34,611 nucleotides of DNA, from assembly GCA_934726435.1 (NCBI GenBank), contig CAKVDR010000003.1, positions 1 to 34,611 on the forward strand, read 5' to 3'. A model generated the notes under the pieces. The model was not told the DNA's origin, did no database searches, and saw only the letters and a list, made by a program, of their open reading frames with translations. Of the stretch, positions 1-7,571 are shown one piece after another; the stretch's first letter is position 1; every line of letters begins with the position of its first letter. This DNA is from an uncultured Eubacteriales bacterium (GTDB taxonomy: Bacteria > Bacillota > Clostridia > Oscillospirales > Acutalibacteraceae). The translations under genes and the position numbers were made by a program.

Positions 1-127
1 CTCTTGCGCCGAGAGTTGCAACTCTGCCGTTTACTCTAACTTTGCCTTGTGAGATTAAATCCGCGCACTTTCTCCTGGAATCTATTCCCGCATCGGCCAA
101 GTATTTTTGAAGAACTGTTTTTTCCAT
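1..127 (-). CDS. rluB: rRNA pseudouridine synthase (RluB/RsuA family), N-terminal fragment
   Basis: Only the first 42 codons lie in the window; the gene runs off the left edge. The visible part is an S4 RNA-binding domain, with the family pattern LQKYLADAGIDSRRK followed by GKVRVNGRVATLG. In this family the S4 domain precedes a catalytic domain that converts a uridine of ribosomal RNA to pseudouridine. The ATG at 127 lies 12 bases after the dacF stop, so the two are probably co-transcribed; dacF and rluB are often near each other in Clostridia. RluB is favoured over RsuA by this context, but the catalytic domain is not visible. Confidence 0.85.
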   Translation of the reverse strand, partial: MEKTVLQKYLADAGIDSRRKCADLISQGKVRVNGRVATLGAR

Positions 128-139
128 TTTTACTTTCCT

Positions 140-1306
140 TTATTTTTTAAAAATTTTTGCGAAAAAGCTTGAAATACCGCTCCAAAAGCTTTTTTTAACG
201 GGTTTTGAGCTCTTTGCTTCTTCGAGCGACACAATGCTGTTTTCGCCGATTTGTTTACCCTCTAAAGAGTATACCACTTTTCCTAAAATTTGTCCTTTTT
301 CTATGGGTGCTGCATGAGTTTTTTCGAGCTGAACTTCTCTTTTGACCGAGTTTTCTTGCCCTTTTTTGAGGCTTACCGAAAAATCTTCCAAGATTCCTGC
401 GGTTATTTCGGTTTTTTCGCAGCCGGTTACTTCGATTTTAGCTGTGAAATTTTTTTCTTCGAAAGTTTTTGTTAAAGTATTCTCAAATCCGTAGTTATAA
501 AGGCTTATGTGGTCATCCCAGTCGTTTGGGGCATTAAGCGTGACGCAAACAAGCTTCACGCCGTTTTTATTCGCGCAAGAAACCAGGCATCTGCCTGCCA
601 GTTTCGTGAAACCAGTTTTAATTCCAATGCAGTGGGGGTAAAGCCTTAAAAGTTTATTGTGGTTTTTGTAGTTAACGGTTTTCGAGGGGTTTATGAACTT
701 AACGGGCATGCTTTTTTGAGAAACTATTTTCGCAAAGGCCTCATTTTCCATTGCATATGCTCCCAAAAGCGCCATGTCGTGAGCTGTTGAGTGGTGGTTG
801 TCTTTGTCAAGACCGGAAGGAGTTGAAAACTTTGTGTCTTTCATTCCTAGGAGTTTTGCTTTTTCATTCATCAGGTTTATGAATTTTTCGGTTTCGCCTG
901 AAACTGCTATTGCAGCTGCATTTGCGGCGTCGTTCCCTGAGCAGAGAAGCATGCCTTTTGCTAGAGAGTCCAAAGTTACGATGTCTCCTTGCATTAATCC
1001 CATCGAAGTGCCCTCGACTCTAATCATCTCGGGGGTTATTTCTATTTCTTTGTTGCCGTGCGCTGCTACATGCTCAAGCGTTAGAAGCGAAGTCATTATT
1101 TTGGTTGTGCTTGCCATAGGCATTGGGTCGGTTTCATTTTTGCTCCAAATTACTGCTCCAGAATCTGCGCAGATTAAAATTGCCGATTTAGCCGAAACAT
1201 CAAGCGCGCAAACGCTTTTAGAAAAGACTGTGAAAAGCATTATTAAGAAAAATGCCATTAAAATATTTTTGCGTTTGGAATTTAAAATGAGTTTTAAATT
1301 TTTCAT
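140..1306 (-). CDS. dacF: D-alanyl-D-alanine carboxypeptidase (PBP5/DacF type)
   Basis: A 388-residue serine peptidase of family S11 that removes the terminal D-alanine from peptidoglycan stem peptides outside the membrane. Residues 12-34 form a signal peptide (basic start, hydrophobic core, cleavage near VCA-LD). All three penicillin-binding motifs are visible: S66-T-T-K69 with the catalytic serine, S123-G-N125, and KTG near residue 230. The C-terminal third is the beta-rich PBP5 domain and ends in a hydrophobic, lysine-rich helix fit for membrane association. It is divergent from sigG, which suggests a sporulation role as for Bacillus DacF, although PBP5-type housekeeping enzymes look alike. 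No clear ribosome binding site lies directly before the ATG; the nearest AAGGAG is 34 bases upstream, with a small hairpin between. Confidence 0.92.
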   Translation of the reverse strand: MKNLKLILNSKRKNILMAFFLIMLFTVFSKSVCALDVSAKSAILICADSGAVIWSKNETDPMPMASTTKIMTSLLTLEHVAAHGNKEIEITPEMIRVEGTSMGLMQGDIVTLDSLAKGMLLCSGNDAANAAAIAVSGETEKFINLMNEKAKLLGMKDTKFSTPSGLDKDNHHSTAHDMALLGAYAMENEAFAKIVSQKSMPVKFINPSKTVNYKNHNKLLRLYPHCIGIKTGFTKLAGRCLVSCANKNGVKLVCVTLNAPNDWDDHISLYNYGFENTLTKTFEEKNFTAKIEVTGCEKTEITAGILEDFSVSLKKGQENSVKREVQLEKTHAAPIEKGQILGKVVYSLEGKQIGENSIVSLEEAKSSKPVKKSFWSGISSFFAKIFKK

Positions 1307-1320
1307 AAGCTTTACTCTTG

Positions 1321-1336
1321 CGGCTGTTGATAGCCG
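1321..1336 (-). other. Small hairpin in the dacF leader
   Basis: The 16 bases form a perfect 5-bp stem (CGGCT/AGCCG) with a 6-base loop. On the minus strand it sits between an AAGGAG (1341-1346) and the dacF ATG at 1306. Folding would shorten the distance from AAGGAG to the start from 34 to about 18 bases. A role in translation is a guess. Confidence 0.4.
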
Positions 1337-1424
1337 GTTTCTCCTTTTTTAAATTATTTTTTTATAATTCTATGCAGGATTTTTTCAAAAAAGGATAAAA
1401 CATTATGATTAATTTTAACTCATT

Positions 1425-1454
1425 GAATGAAGTTTTGTTTTTTTGCCAATACTG
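1425..1454 (+). promoter_or_regulatory. Possible SigF-type promoter of sigG
   Basis: GAATG (1425-1429), a 15-base spacer and GCCAATACTG (1445-1454) resemble the forespore SigF consensus from memory (about GHATR, N15, GGNRANAHTR), with one mismatch in the -10. It ends 39 bases before the sigG ATG. Bacillus sigG is SigF-dependent, which makes the match plausible, but forespore promoters are loosely defined and no other copy here allows a check. Confidence 0.4.
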
Positions 1455-1493
1455 ATTACATGGTAAACTTTGGAAAGAAAGGAAATAAAAGCC

Positions 1494-2261
1494 ATGCAAT
1501 ACAGTAAAGTGAAAATTTGTGGAGTAAACACTTCTGATTTAAAACTTCTTAGCGAAAAAGAAAAAACAGAGCTCCTTAAAAAGGTTAAATCCGGCGATAA
1601 ACCTGCGAGGGAAAGACTCATAAGCGGCAATTTGCGCCTTGTTCTTAGCATTGTTCACCGTTTTGCGGGCAGGGGCGAAACCTTGGAAGATCTTTTTCAA
1701 GTCGGGTGCATTGGGCTTATTAAATCTATTGATAATTTTGATATTTCGCAAAATGTTAGGTTTTCAACGTATGCTGTGCCGATGATTATAGGCGAAATAA
1801 GAAGGCACCTGAGAGATAACAACTCAGTTAGGGTCAGCCGCTCGATGCGTGATTTGGCTTACCGCGCGATGCAAGTTAAAGAAAGGCTAACGAGCATAAA
1901 AAATAAAGAACCCACCATTGAAGAAATCGCTTCGGAACTCGATGTTCCAAAAGAAAGCATCGTGCTTTCGCTTGAATCAATAGTTGAACCGATTTCCCTT
2001 GATGAGCCTCTTTTTTCAGATAATAACGGCGACACAGTTTACGTCATGGATCAAATTGGCGATAAAAACGACGATATTAACTGGCTTGAAGAAATTTGCA
2101 TCAAGCAGGCGCTTTGCTGCCTGAGCGACAGAGAGAAAAACATTCTTAATTTAAGATTTTTGCAAGGTAAAACTCAAATTGAAGTTGCAAACAAAATCGG
2201 AATAAGCCAGGCGCAGGTTTCAAGGCTTGAAAAGAGCGCTATAGCTAAAATCAAAAAATAG
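1494..2261 (+). CDS. sigG: RNA polymerase sporulation sigma factor SigG
   Basis: A 255-residue sigma-70 factor directing late forespore transcription. The N-terminal VKICGVNTSDL is the SigG signature that SigF lacks. Region 2 contains DLFQVGCIGLIKSIDNFD and RFSTYAVPMIIGEIRR (residues 66-104), followed by RDNNSVRVSRSMRDLAYRA typical of SigG. Region 4.2 is a helix-turn-helix with TQIEVANKIGISQAQVSRLE (227-246). The ATG at 1494 is chosen because AAAGGA (1478-1483) lies 10 bases before it and because family proteins begin here; an upstream in-frame TTG at 1470 has no ribosome binding site. The gene is not beside spoIIGA-sigE as in Bacillus but divergent from dacF. Its stop is one base from the end of the convergent scfB. 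Confidence 0.95.
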   Translation: MQYSKVKICGVNTSDLKLLSEKEKTELLKKVKSGDKPARERLISGNLRLVLSIVHRFAGRGETLEDLFQVGCIGLIKSIDNFDISQNVRFSTYAVPMIIGEIRRHLRDNNSVRVSRSMRDLAYRAMQVKERLTSIKNKEPTIEEIASELDVPKESIVLSLESIVEPISLDEPLFSDNNGDTVYVMDQIGDKNDDINWLEEICIKQALCCLSDREKNILNLRFLQGKTQIEVANKIGISQAQVSRLEKSAIAKIKK

Positions 2262-2262
2262 T

Positions 2263-3630
2263 TTACTCTTCGCTGCTGCTTAAAACGCTGTAAGCAATTG
2301 CGCACTCGATCTTTTTCTTTTGCATTTCGCAAGACATTTCATAAGGCTTTTTGAGGTCTTTGTTAAACTGGTAGTTCTTGGAGCTGCAACCGCCGCAACA
2401 ATAGAATTTAGCCCAGCATTTTTTGCATTTTTCTTTGTGGTAAACCGTTAATTTCAAAAATTCTTTTTTAAGATTTTCGTTGAAAGTTCCTTCGTTTAAG
2501 TTGCCCATGATGAATTGTTCTTCACCGACTAATTGGTGGCAAGGGTAGATGTCTCCGTTTGGAGTAATTGCTACATAATCATTGCCGAAGCCGCAACCCT
2601 TGAGCCTTTTGGTGATGCATGGGCCTTCGTTTAAGCTGATGTTGAAGTTGAAAAAGTTGATGTTTTCACCGGATTTTTTCATTTCAATCAGCTTTTTTGT
2701 TAATTTGTCGTGCTCTTTTAAAATTTCCGGCAAATCTTTTTCGGTTACAGCGTGCTCGAAGCCGTCTCCTGCAAGGGCGGGCTCAGCTGAAATTTCACTA
2801 AAACCGAGGTTATAAATATGCATGATGTCTTCGGTGAAATTTAAGTTTTCTTTTGTGTAGGTGCTTCTAACGTAATATTTTTTGCCGTTTCTTTTTTCTA
2901 TTAATTTTTTGAATTTTGGCAAAACAACGTCATAAGAGCCGGTTCCCACTTTTGTCAGTCTAAATCTGTCGTTGGTTTCTTTTCTGCCATCAAGCGAAAG
3001 AACAACATCGTAAATTTCTTTGTTTATGAAATCAATTTTTTCATCGTCAAGGAGCACGCCGTTTGTGGTTAGTGTGAATCTAAAGTTTTTGCCGTGCTGC
3101 TTTTCAAGGCTCCTTGCGTATTTAACGGTTTCTTTCACGACGTCGAAGTTCATTAGTGGTTCGCCACCAAAGAAGTCCATTTCGAGGTTTTTAATGTTGC
3201 CTGACTTTGCAATAACGAAATCAATTGCCTTTTTCGCGGTTTCAAGGCTCATGAGTTCCCTTTTGCATTTAAAATCGCCTTTCGAAGCAAAGCAGTAGCT
3301 GCACCTTAAGTTGCAATCGTGTGAAACATTAAGGCAGATGGCTTTAATAGGCGAAAAAATCTTTTCTTCGGTAACGAGTTTTTGGTAGCTGTCTTCTGAG
3401 AAAAGCTTGCCCGCAGAGTAAAGCGAAAAAAGTTCATTAAAGGCTTCTTTTATTTCTTTTTGCGGGTATTTATCGCTGAGTTTTTTAAGAACATACGACT
3501 CAGTGTAATCAAAAAAAGTCCCGGGGACATAATCCAAAATGTCGTAAGAAATATCGTCAACAAGATGGACTGACCCGCTGTTTGTGTCAATCACGAAATT
3601 ATTATTTTCAAATTTAAATTTATGTATCAT
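2263..3630 (-). CDS. scfB: SCIFF peptide maturase, radical SAM/SPASM thioether-forming enzyme
   Basis: A 455-residue radical SAM enzyme that joins a cysteine sulfur to an alpha carbon in the SCIFF precursor encoded just upstream. Residues 1-95 are the peptide-binding part, starting with the family pattern MIHKFKFENN and NSGSVHLVDD. The SAM cluster motif is C106-NLR-C110-SY-C113, followed by GGEP (155-158). The C-terminal SPASM/twitch region binds auxiliary iron-sulfur clusters: GDIYPC, then CKKCWAKFYCCGGC (CX2CX5CX3C), then a last Cys in EMSCEM. The ATG at 3630 matches family starts; one at 3654 adds eight unrelated residues inside a hairpin. Neither start has a clear ribosome binding site. 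It pairs with scfA and converges with sigG. Confidence 0.95.
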   Translation of the reverse strand: MIHKFKFENNNFVIDTNSGSVHLVDDISYDILDYVPGTFFDYTESYVLKKLSDKYPQKEIKEAFNELFSLYSAGKLFSEDSYQKLVTEEKIFSPIKAICLNVSHDCNLRCSYCFASKGDFKCKRELMSLETAKKAIDFVIAKSGNIKNLEMDFFGGEPLMNFDVVKETVKYARSLEKQHGKNFRFTLTTNGVLLDDEKIDFINKEIYDVVLSLDGRKETNDRFRLTKVGTGSYDVVLPKFKKLIEKRNGKKYYVRSTYTKENLNFTEDIMHIYNLGFSEISAEPALAGDGFEHAVTEKDLPEILKEHDKLTKKLIEMKKSGENINFFNFNISLNEGPCITKRLKGCGFGNDYVAITPNGDIYPCHQLVGEEQFIMGNLNEGTFNENLKKEFLKLTVYHKEKCKKCWAKFYCCGGCSSKNYQFNKDLKKPYEMSCEMQKKKIECAIAYSVLSSSEE

Positions 3631-3659
3631 AAAAAATTGCCGGCTTTTAACCATGCCGG
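3631..3659 (-). terminator. Hairpin and T-run between scfA and scfB (possible attenuator)
   Basis: On the minus strand a 5-bp GC stem (3655-3659 with 3640-3644, loop of 10) is followed by CAA and six T residues ending at the scfB ATG. It looks like a weak intrinsic terminator, which would give more precursor message than enzyme message, and it occupies the place where an scfB ribosome binding site would be. The short stem makes partial termination more likely than full. Confidence 0.5.
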
Positions 3660-3692
3660 AAAAAAGCCGTGACTTTCACCTATCTTTTTTTA

Positions 3693-3839
3693 TTATTTGT
3701 GGTTGCATTCGCATTTTTGGTTGTTAACGGTGTTGTCAACTTTTGAAGCTGTTTGGCAAGAAGCCTGGCACTCACCGCAACCGCCTGTTAAAGCTGTGTT
3801 TTTGAGGTCTTTTGTTGTTAAAGTTTTAATGTGTTTCAT
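3693..3839 (-). CDS. scfA: SCIFF ribosomal peptide precursor, variant with only three cysteines of the central motif
   Basis: A 48-residue precursor, recognised by the SCIFF start MKHIKTLTTKDL, the core GGCGECQASCQ and the tail NQKCE. Ordinary SCIFF peptides have six cysteines, at 21, 24, 28, 32, 36 and 43 by the usual numbering. Here Cys21, 24, 28 and 43 are kept, position 32 is Ser, position 36 is Asn, Thr37 is kept, and an extra Cys45 appears. From memory of the biochemistry of Clostridia homologues, the maturase links Cys32 to Thr37, so the donor residue of that link is absent here. AGGAGG (3845-3850) lies 5 bases before the ATG and a good promoter precedes it. The ORF is too short for many gene finders. 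Confidence 0.93.
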   Translation of the reverse strand: MKHIKTLTTKDLKNTALTGGCGECQASCQTASKVDNTVNNQKCECNHK

Positions 3840-3870
3840 TTTTTCCTCCTAAATTTGAGATTTCCACTCC

Positions 3871-3898
3871 ATTTTACCACATCTTGCTTTATTTTCAA
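3871..3898 (-). promoter_or_regulatory. SigA-type promoter of scfA-scfB
   Basis: On the minus strand TTGAAA (3893-3898), a 16-base spacer and TAAAAT (3871-3876), with a TG one base before the -10 (extended -10). It places the transcript start about 25 bases before scfA. Confidence 0.7.
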
Positions 3899-3916
3899 AT
3901 ACCTTTGTGAAAGTTT

Positions 3917-3944
3917 TTGCAAGTGCTCTTAAAGAATGTAATAT
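3917..3944 (+). promoter_or_regulatory. SigA-type promoter of the Ca2+ ATPase gene
   Basis: TTGCAA (3917-3922), 16-base spacer, TAATAT (3939-3944). It points away from scfA, and the transcript would start about 75 bases before the ATPase ATG at 4027. Confidence 0.6.
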
Positions 3945-4026
3945 CTAAGGCGACTTGTCTATATATATTAGTTATGTATGCAAAGAAAAAGTAAGATTTT
4001 TAAATTGCCGTTTTGGAGATGAAATT

Positions 4027-6672
4027 ATGAATTGGTGGCAGATGCTTGCAAATGACGCTGTTAGAAAGCTTGATTCAAATGTGGAAAAGGGCCTGACTAG
4101 CTTTGAAGTTAAAAAAAGGATGCTCAAATATGGCAGAAACACGCTTGAAGCCGAGCAGAAAAACAGCTTTTTAAAGAAACTTTGTCTTCAGCTTTCAGAT
4201 TTTATGATAGTTACGCTTTTGGTTGCTGCGGCGGTTTCGTTTTTTTCTTCTTTCGTTAAAGGCTCGAAAGATTACATCGACGCGCTTATCATTCTTTTTA
4301 TTGTTGTTTTGAATATTGTTATTGGAATTTTGCAAGAAAGCAGGGCCGAAAAGGCGATAGATTCCCTTAAAAAGCTTTCTTCGCCCAGTGCCAAAGTTTT
4401 GAGGGATTCAAAAGGTCAGAAGGTGCGCTCTGAGGAGTTAGTCCCGGGGGATATACTCATTCTCAAGGCGGGGGATTACATATGCGCTGACGCAAGAGTT
4501 TGTGAGGCTTCGGGTTTTTTTGTTGAGGAATCAGCCTTAACGGGCGAATCTTTTAGCATCCCGAAGAGTGAAAAAGCCGTCAACGGGGAAAACCTTTCCC
4601 TCGGGGACATGAAAAGCATGGTTTTTTCAGGGACTATCGTGACAAGAGGCCACGCAAAAGCAATTGTTACAGAAACTGGCATGAACACGCAAGTTGGGAA
4701 GATTGCGGGGCTGATGAGTGGTGAGCAAAATTTTAAAACTCCGCTTAGTAAGAAATTAGAAAAAACGGGAAAACGGCTTGGTATTTTCATAATTTTAATT
4801 TGCATTTTGGTTTTTGTTTTAGGGATGCTTCAAAATGTTGATTTCATTGAAATGTTGATGATTTCAATAAGTTTGGCGGTTGCGGCTATTCCTGAGGGTT
4901 TGCCCGCAGTGGTTACGATTGTTTTGGCAACGGGCGTTAGAAGAATGGCAGCAAGAAACACGATTGTCAGGAATTTGCCGGCGGTTGAAACTCTTGGTCA
5001 CACGGCAGTAATATGCTCCGACAAAACAGGGACTTTAACCATGAACAAAATGGAAGTTAAAGAGTTAAGGTCAGCGCTTAAACATGAAGACTTTAAAAAT
5101 AATTTCGCAAAAGAAATTTTGAAGCTCGGCATGTTTTGCAACAACTGCATAATAACCGGCGAGAACATCAAAGGTGAACCAACCGAAAAAGCGCTTTTGA
5201 CCGCAGGAATGAAAATAGGGCTTAAAAAAGCTAACCTGGAAGCTAAATTTAAAAGAGTTTTTGAAATTTCTTTTAATTCTTCAAGAAAACTCATGACAAC
5301 CGTGCACGAAACACCTGAAAAAAGTTATATTTCAGTAACTAAAGGTGCACCGGATATAATTCTTAAAAAATGCAAATTTTATAAGACCGAAAACGGCATT
5401 TGCCCTTTGACTGAAGAAGTTTTAAGAGAAATTAAAAAGCAAAGCGAAGAAATGTCCGGCGAGGCTTTGAGGATTATTGCAATCGCTTTTAAAAATTTAA
5501 ACACTTTTGAGAAATGCGAAGAAACGCTTGAAAACGAGCTTGTTTTTTGCGGCCTTGCAGGAATTGAAGACCCTGTGCGCCCCGAGGCAAAGCTTGCGGT
5601 TAAAAAGTGCAAAAAAGCAGGAATAAAACCCGTGATAATAACCGGCGATCATGCACTGACGGCAAAAGCTATCGGGAAAGAAATAGGCATTTTAGACGAA
5701 AACTCAAAGATAATAACAGGCCCGGAGCTTGAGGAACTTTCAGATGAGAAACTTGCCGAAAAAATTGAAACATACTCCATTTTTGCAAGGGTTTCGCCCC
5801 AACATAAGATGAGAATAATCAAAGCGTTCCAGAAAAAAGACTTGATAGTTGCAATGACGGGTGACGGCGTTAATGACGCCCCTGCGCTTAAAGCTGCGGA
5901 TATTGGCTGCGCAATGGGCAAACACGGAACAGACGCCGCGAAAGCCGCTTCAGACATGATTATAACTGACGACAACTTTGCAACAATAGTTGAAGCCATA
6001 AAGCAGGGCAGAGGAATGTTTGAAAACATTAAAAAAACGATTCATTTCTTGCTTTCAACTAACATCGGCGAAGTAATGGTTGTGCTTTTTGGGTTCTTAA
6101 TTAAGGTTCCAACGCCTCTTTTAGCGGTCCATTTGCTGTGGATAAACATGGTGACAGACGCCTTCCCGGCACTTGCACTTGGCGCTAGCCCGATCGAACC
6201 CGAAATAATGAAACGAAAACCAATTGGCAACAAAAAAGGATTTTTCTCCGGCAGCATGATTTACAACATTATAATCGAAGGGCTTTTCATAGCTGCGGTT
6301 GGGTTTCTGTCTTACACTGTTGGAAGAATCTTTTTCGATGCAGACCCCAGCGACCCTGTAATCGGCAGAACAATGGCGTTCACGACTCTTGGGCTTAGCC
6401 AGCTGATGCACGCTTTTAACGTTCAAAGCGAAAAATCTCTTTTTGAAACGGGAATCTTTGAAAATTTAAAGCTGGTTTATTCCGTTATTTTCTGCATTTT
6501 TTTGCAGATTATCTCCGTGGCTGTGCCTGCGTTTAACGGCTTTTTCAAAACGATTTGCCTAAGCTTGCCGCAATGGATCATCGTAACTCTTTTGGCAATT
6601 TCGCCTATTTTGGTTTCCGAGGCTGAGAAGAGATTTTTAAACCCGAAAGAAAAAAATTCCTGCGAAGAATAA
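4027..6672 (+). CDS. Calcium-transporting P-type (P2A) ATPase
   Basis: An 881-residue cation pump in the membrane that exports Ca2+ at the cost of ATP. The actuator loop has TGES (172-175). The phosphorylation site is SDKTGTLT with Asp332. The hinge motif is TGDGVNDAPAL. Calcium specificity is supported by PEGLPAV in the fourth membrane helix (from residue 289), NIGEV in the fifth and LLWINMVTDAFPALALG in the sixth, which keep the Glu, Asn, Thr and Asp ligands of SERCA-type pumps. The ATG at 4027 has GGAG eight bases upstream; a longer reading from 3955 would add 24 unrelated residues. Length and domain order are complete. It stands before sporulation genes, but nothing ties it to sporulation; it could equally be housekeeping. 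Confidence 0.93.
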   Translation: MNWWQMLANDAVRKLDSNVEKGLTSFEVKKRMLKYGRNTLEAEQKNSFLKKLCLQLSDFMIVTLLVAAAVSFFSSFVKGSKDYIDALIILFIVVLNIVIGILQESRAEKAIDSLKKLSSPSAKVLRDSKGQKVRSEELVPGDILILKAGDYICADARVCEASGFFVEESALTGESFSIPKSEKAVNGENLSLGDMKSMVFSGTIVTRGHAKAIVTETGMNTQVGKIAGLMSGEQNFKTPLSKKLEKTGKRLGIFIILICILVFVLGMLQNVDFIEMLMISISLAVAAIPEGLPAVVTIVLATGVRRMAARNTIVRNLPAVETLGHTAVICSDKTGTLTMNKMEVKELRSALKHEDFKNNFAKEILKLGMFCNNCIITGENIKGEPTEKALLTAGMKIGLKKANLEAKFKRVFEISFNSSRKLMTTVHETPEKSYISVTKGAPDIILKKCKFYKTENGICPLTEEVLREIKKQSEEMSGEALRIIAIAFKNLNTFEKCEETLENELVFCGLAGIEDPVRPEAKLAVKKCKKAGIKPVIITGDHALTAKAIGKEIGILDENSKIITGPELEELSDEKLAEKIETYSIFARVSPQHKMRIIKAFQKKDLIVAMTGDGVNDAPALKAADIGCAMGKHGTDAAKAASDMIITDDNFATIVEAIKQGRGMFENIKKTIHFLLSTNIGEVMVVLFGFLIKVPTPLLAVHLLWINMVTDAFPALALGASPIEPEIMKRKPIGNKKGFFSGSMIYNIIIEGLFIAAVGFLSYTVGRIFFDADPSDPVIGRTMAFTTLGLSQLMHAFNVQSEKSLFETGIFENLKLVYSVIFCIFLQIISVAVPAFNGFFKTICLSLPQWIIVTLLAISPILVSEAEKRFLNPKEKNSCEE

Positions 6673-6731
6673 AACGAGTATTCTATATTTTTTGAAAGCT
6701 ACATATAAATTTTTACCAAGGGGGATTAACA

Positions 6732-7487
6732 ATGAAAGTTTTTGTACTTAACCGAAAAAAATTAATGATTATCATAGGTTGCATGACAATGGCGATTGTG
6801 GGGGCTTTTGCACTTACCGGAACGGTTTCTTTTATGGCCAGCGAAAGAAAACTGCCGATTTACTGCGTTGACAGAGAAGACAAAGTTGTTAGCATATCTT
6901 TTGACGCTGCATGGGGTAACGAGCAAACGCAAACTTTGCTTGATATTTTGAAAGATAAAGGTGTTAAAAGCACGTTTTTCCTGGTAGGATTTTGGGCCGA
7001 AAAATACCCCGAATCGGTAAAAGCAATCGCAGATGCAGGCCACGACGTGGGCAACCACTCAAACACTCACCCGCATCTTCCGAAAATGGAAAAAGACAAA
7101 GTTTTGGCTCAAATAGAAGATTGCAACAAGAAAATCGAAGCTGCAGGAGCACCAAGACCAATACTTTTCAGGCCGCCTTACGGAGACTACAACAATTGCG
7201 TGGTTGAATCAACAAACGAACTTAAAATGCACTGCATTCAGTGGGATGTTGACAGCCTTGACTGGAAAGACCCGACCCCAGATGACATGGTTAAAAGAAT
7301 AAAAAGCAAATTAAAGCCCGGCTCGATAATTTTGATGCACAACGGCGCTAAGAATACTCCTGAAGCACTCCCGAAAATAATAGACATGATAAAAGGTGAA
7401 GGCTATCAAATAGTACCTATCTCAGAAATTATTTACAAAGAAAATTACTCAATGGATTCTCAAGGAAAACAGAAATTAAATAAATAA
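6732..7487 (+). CDS. pdaB: Polysaccharide deacetylase of the sporulation PdaB family
   Basis: A 251-residue membrane-anchored protein with a NodB-type deacetylase domain facing outside. A hydrophobic anchor covers about residues 11-34. The five NodB motifs are seen in order: SFDAAWGN (the Asp-Asp-Gly motif altered to Asp-Ala-Ala as is usual in PdaB), HSNTHPH with the metal-binding histidines, RPPYGDYN, DVDSLDWKDP, and LMHNGA. In Bacillus PdaB is needed to keep spores stable late in sporulation; whether it acts on chitin-like or peptidoglycan sugars is unsettled. AAGGGGG lies before the ATG. No convincing promoter was found in the 59-base gap after the ATPase gene, so it may be read with it or from a poorly matching sporulation promoter. 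Confidence 0.9.
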   Translation: MKVFVLNRKKLMIIIGCMTMAIVGAFALTGTVSFMASERKLPIYCVDREDKVVSISFDAAWGNEQTQTLLDILKDKGVKSTFFLVGFWAEKYPESVKAIADAGHDVGNHSNTHPHLPKMEKDKVLAQIEDCNKKIEAAGAPRPILFRPPYGDYNNCVVESTNELKMHCIQWDVDSLDWKDPTPDDMVKRIKSKLKPGSIILMHNGAKNTPEALPKIIDMIKGEGYQIVPISEIIYKENYSMDSQGKQKLNK

Positions 7488-7571
7488 TCTTTAATTTTCT
7501 AAAGGTAATAAACAGCTTAGTGCACGAATAATATTTAGTAATAAATGCAGGTAAAAGGAGAGGTTAAAAAA

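Noticed and set aside
3631..3654. Eight-residue N-terminal extension of scfB from an ATG at 3654
   Set aside because: It lies in a hairpin, has no ribosome binding site and does not fit family starts.
5649..6426. Long open frames on the minus strand opposite the Ca2+ ATPase gene
   Set aside because: The plus frame encodes conserved ATPase motifs throughout; the opposite frames show no known motifs or ribosome binding sites.
6683..6709. Possible SigE- or SigG-type promoter (CTATATT, CATATAAA) before pdaB
   Set aside because: The 12-base spacing is short and the -35 fits poorly; not enough to call.
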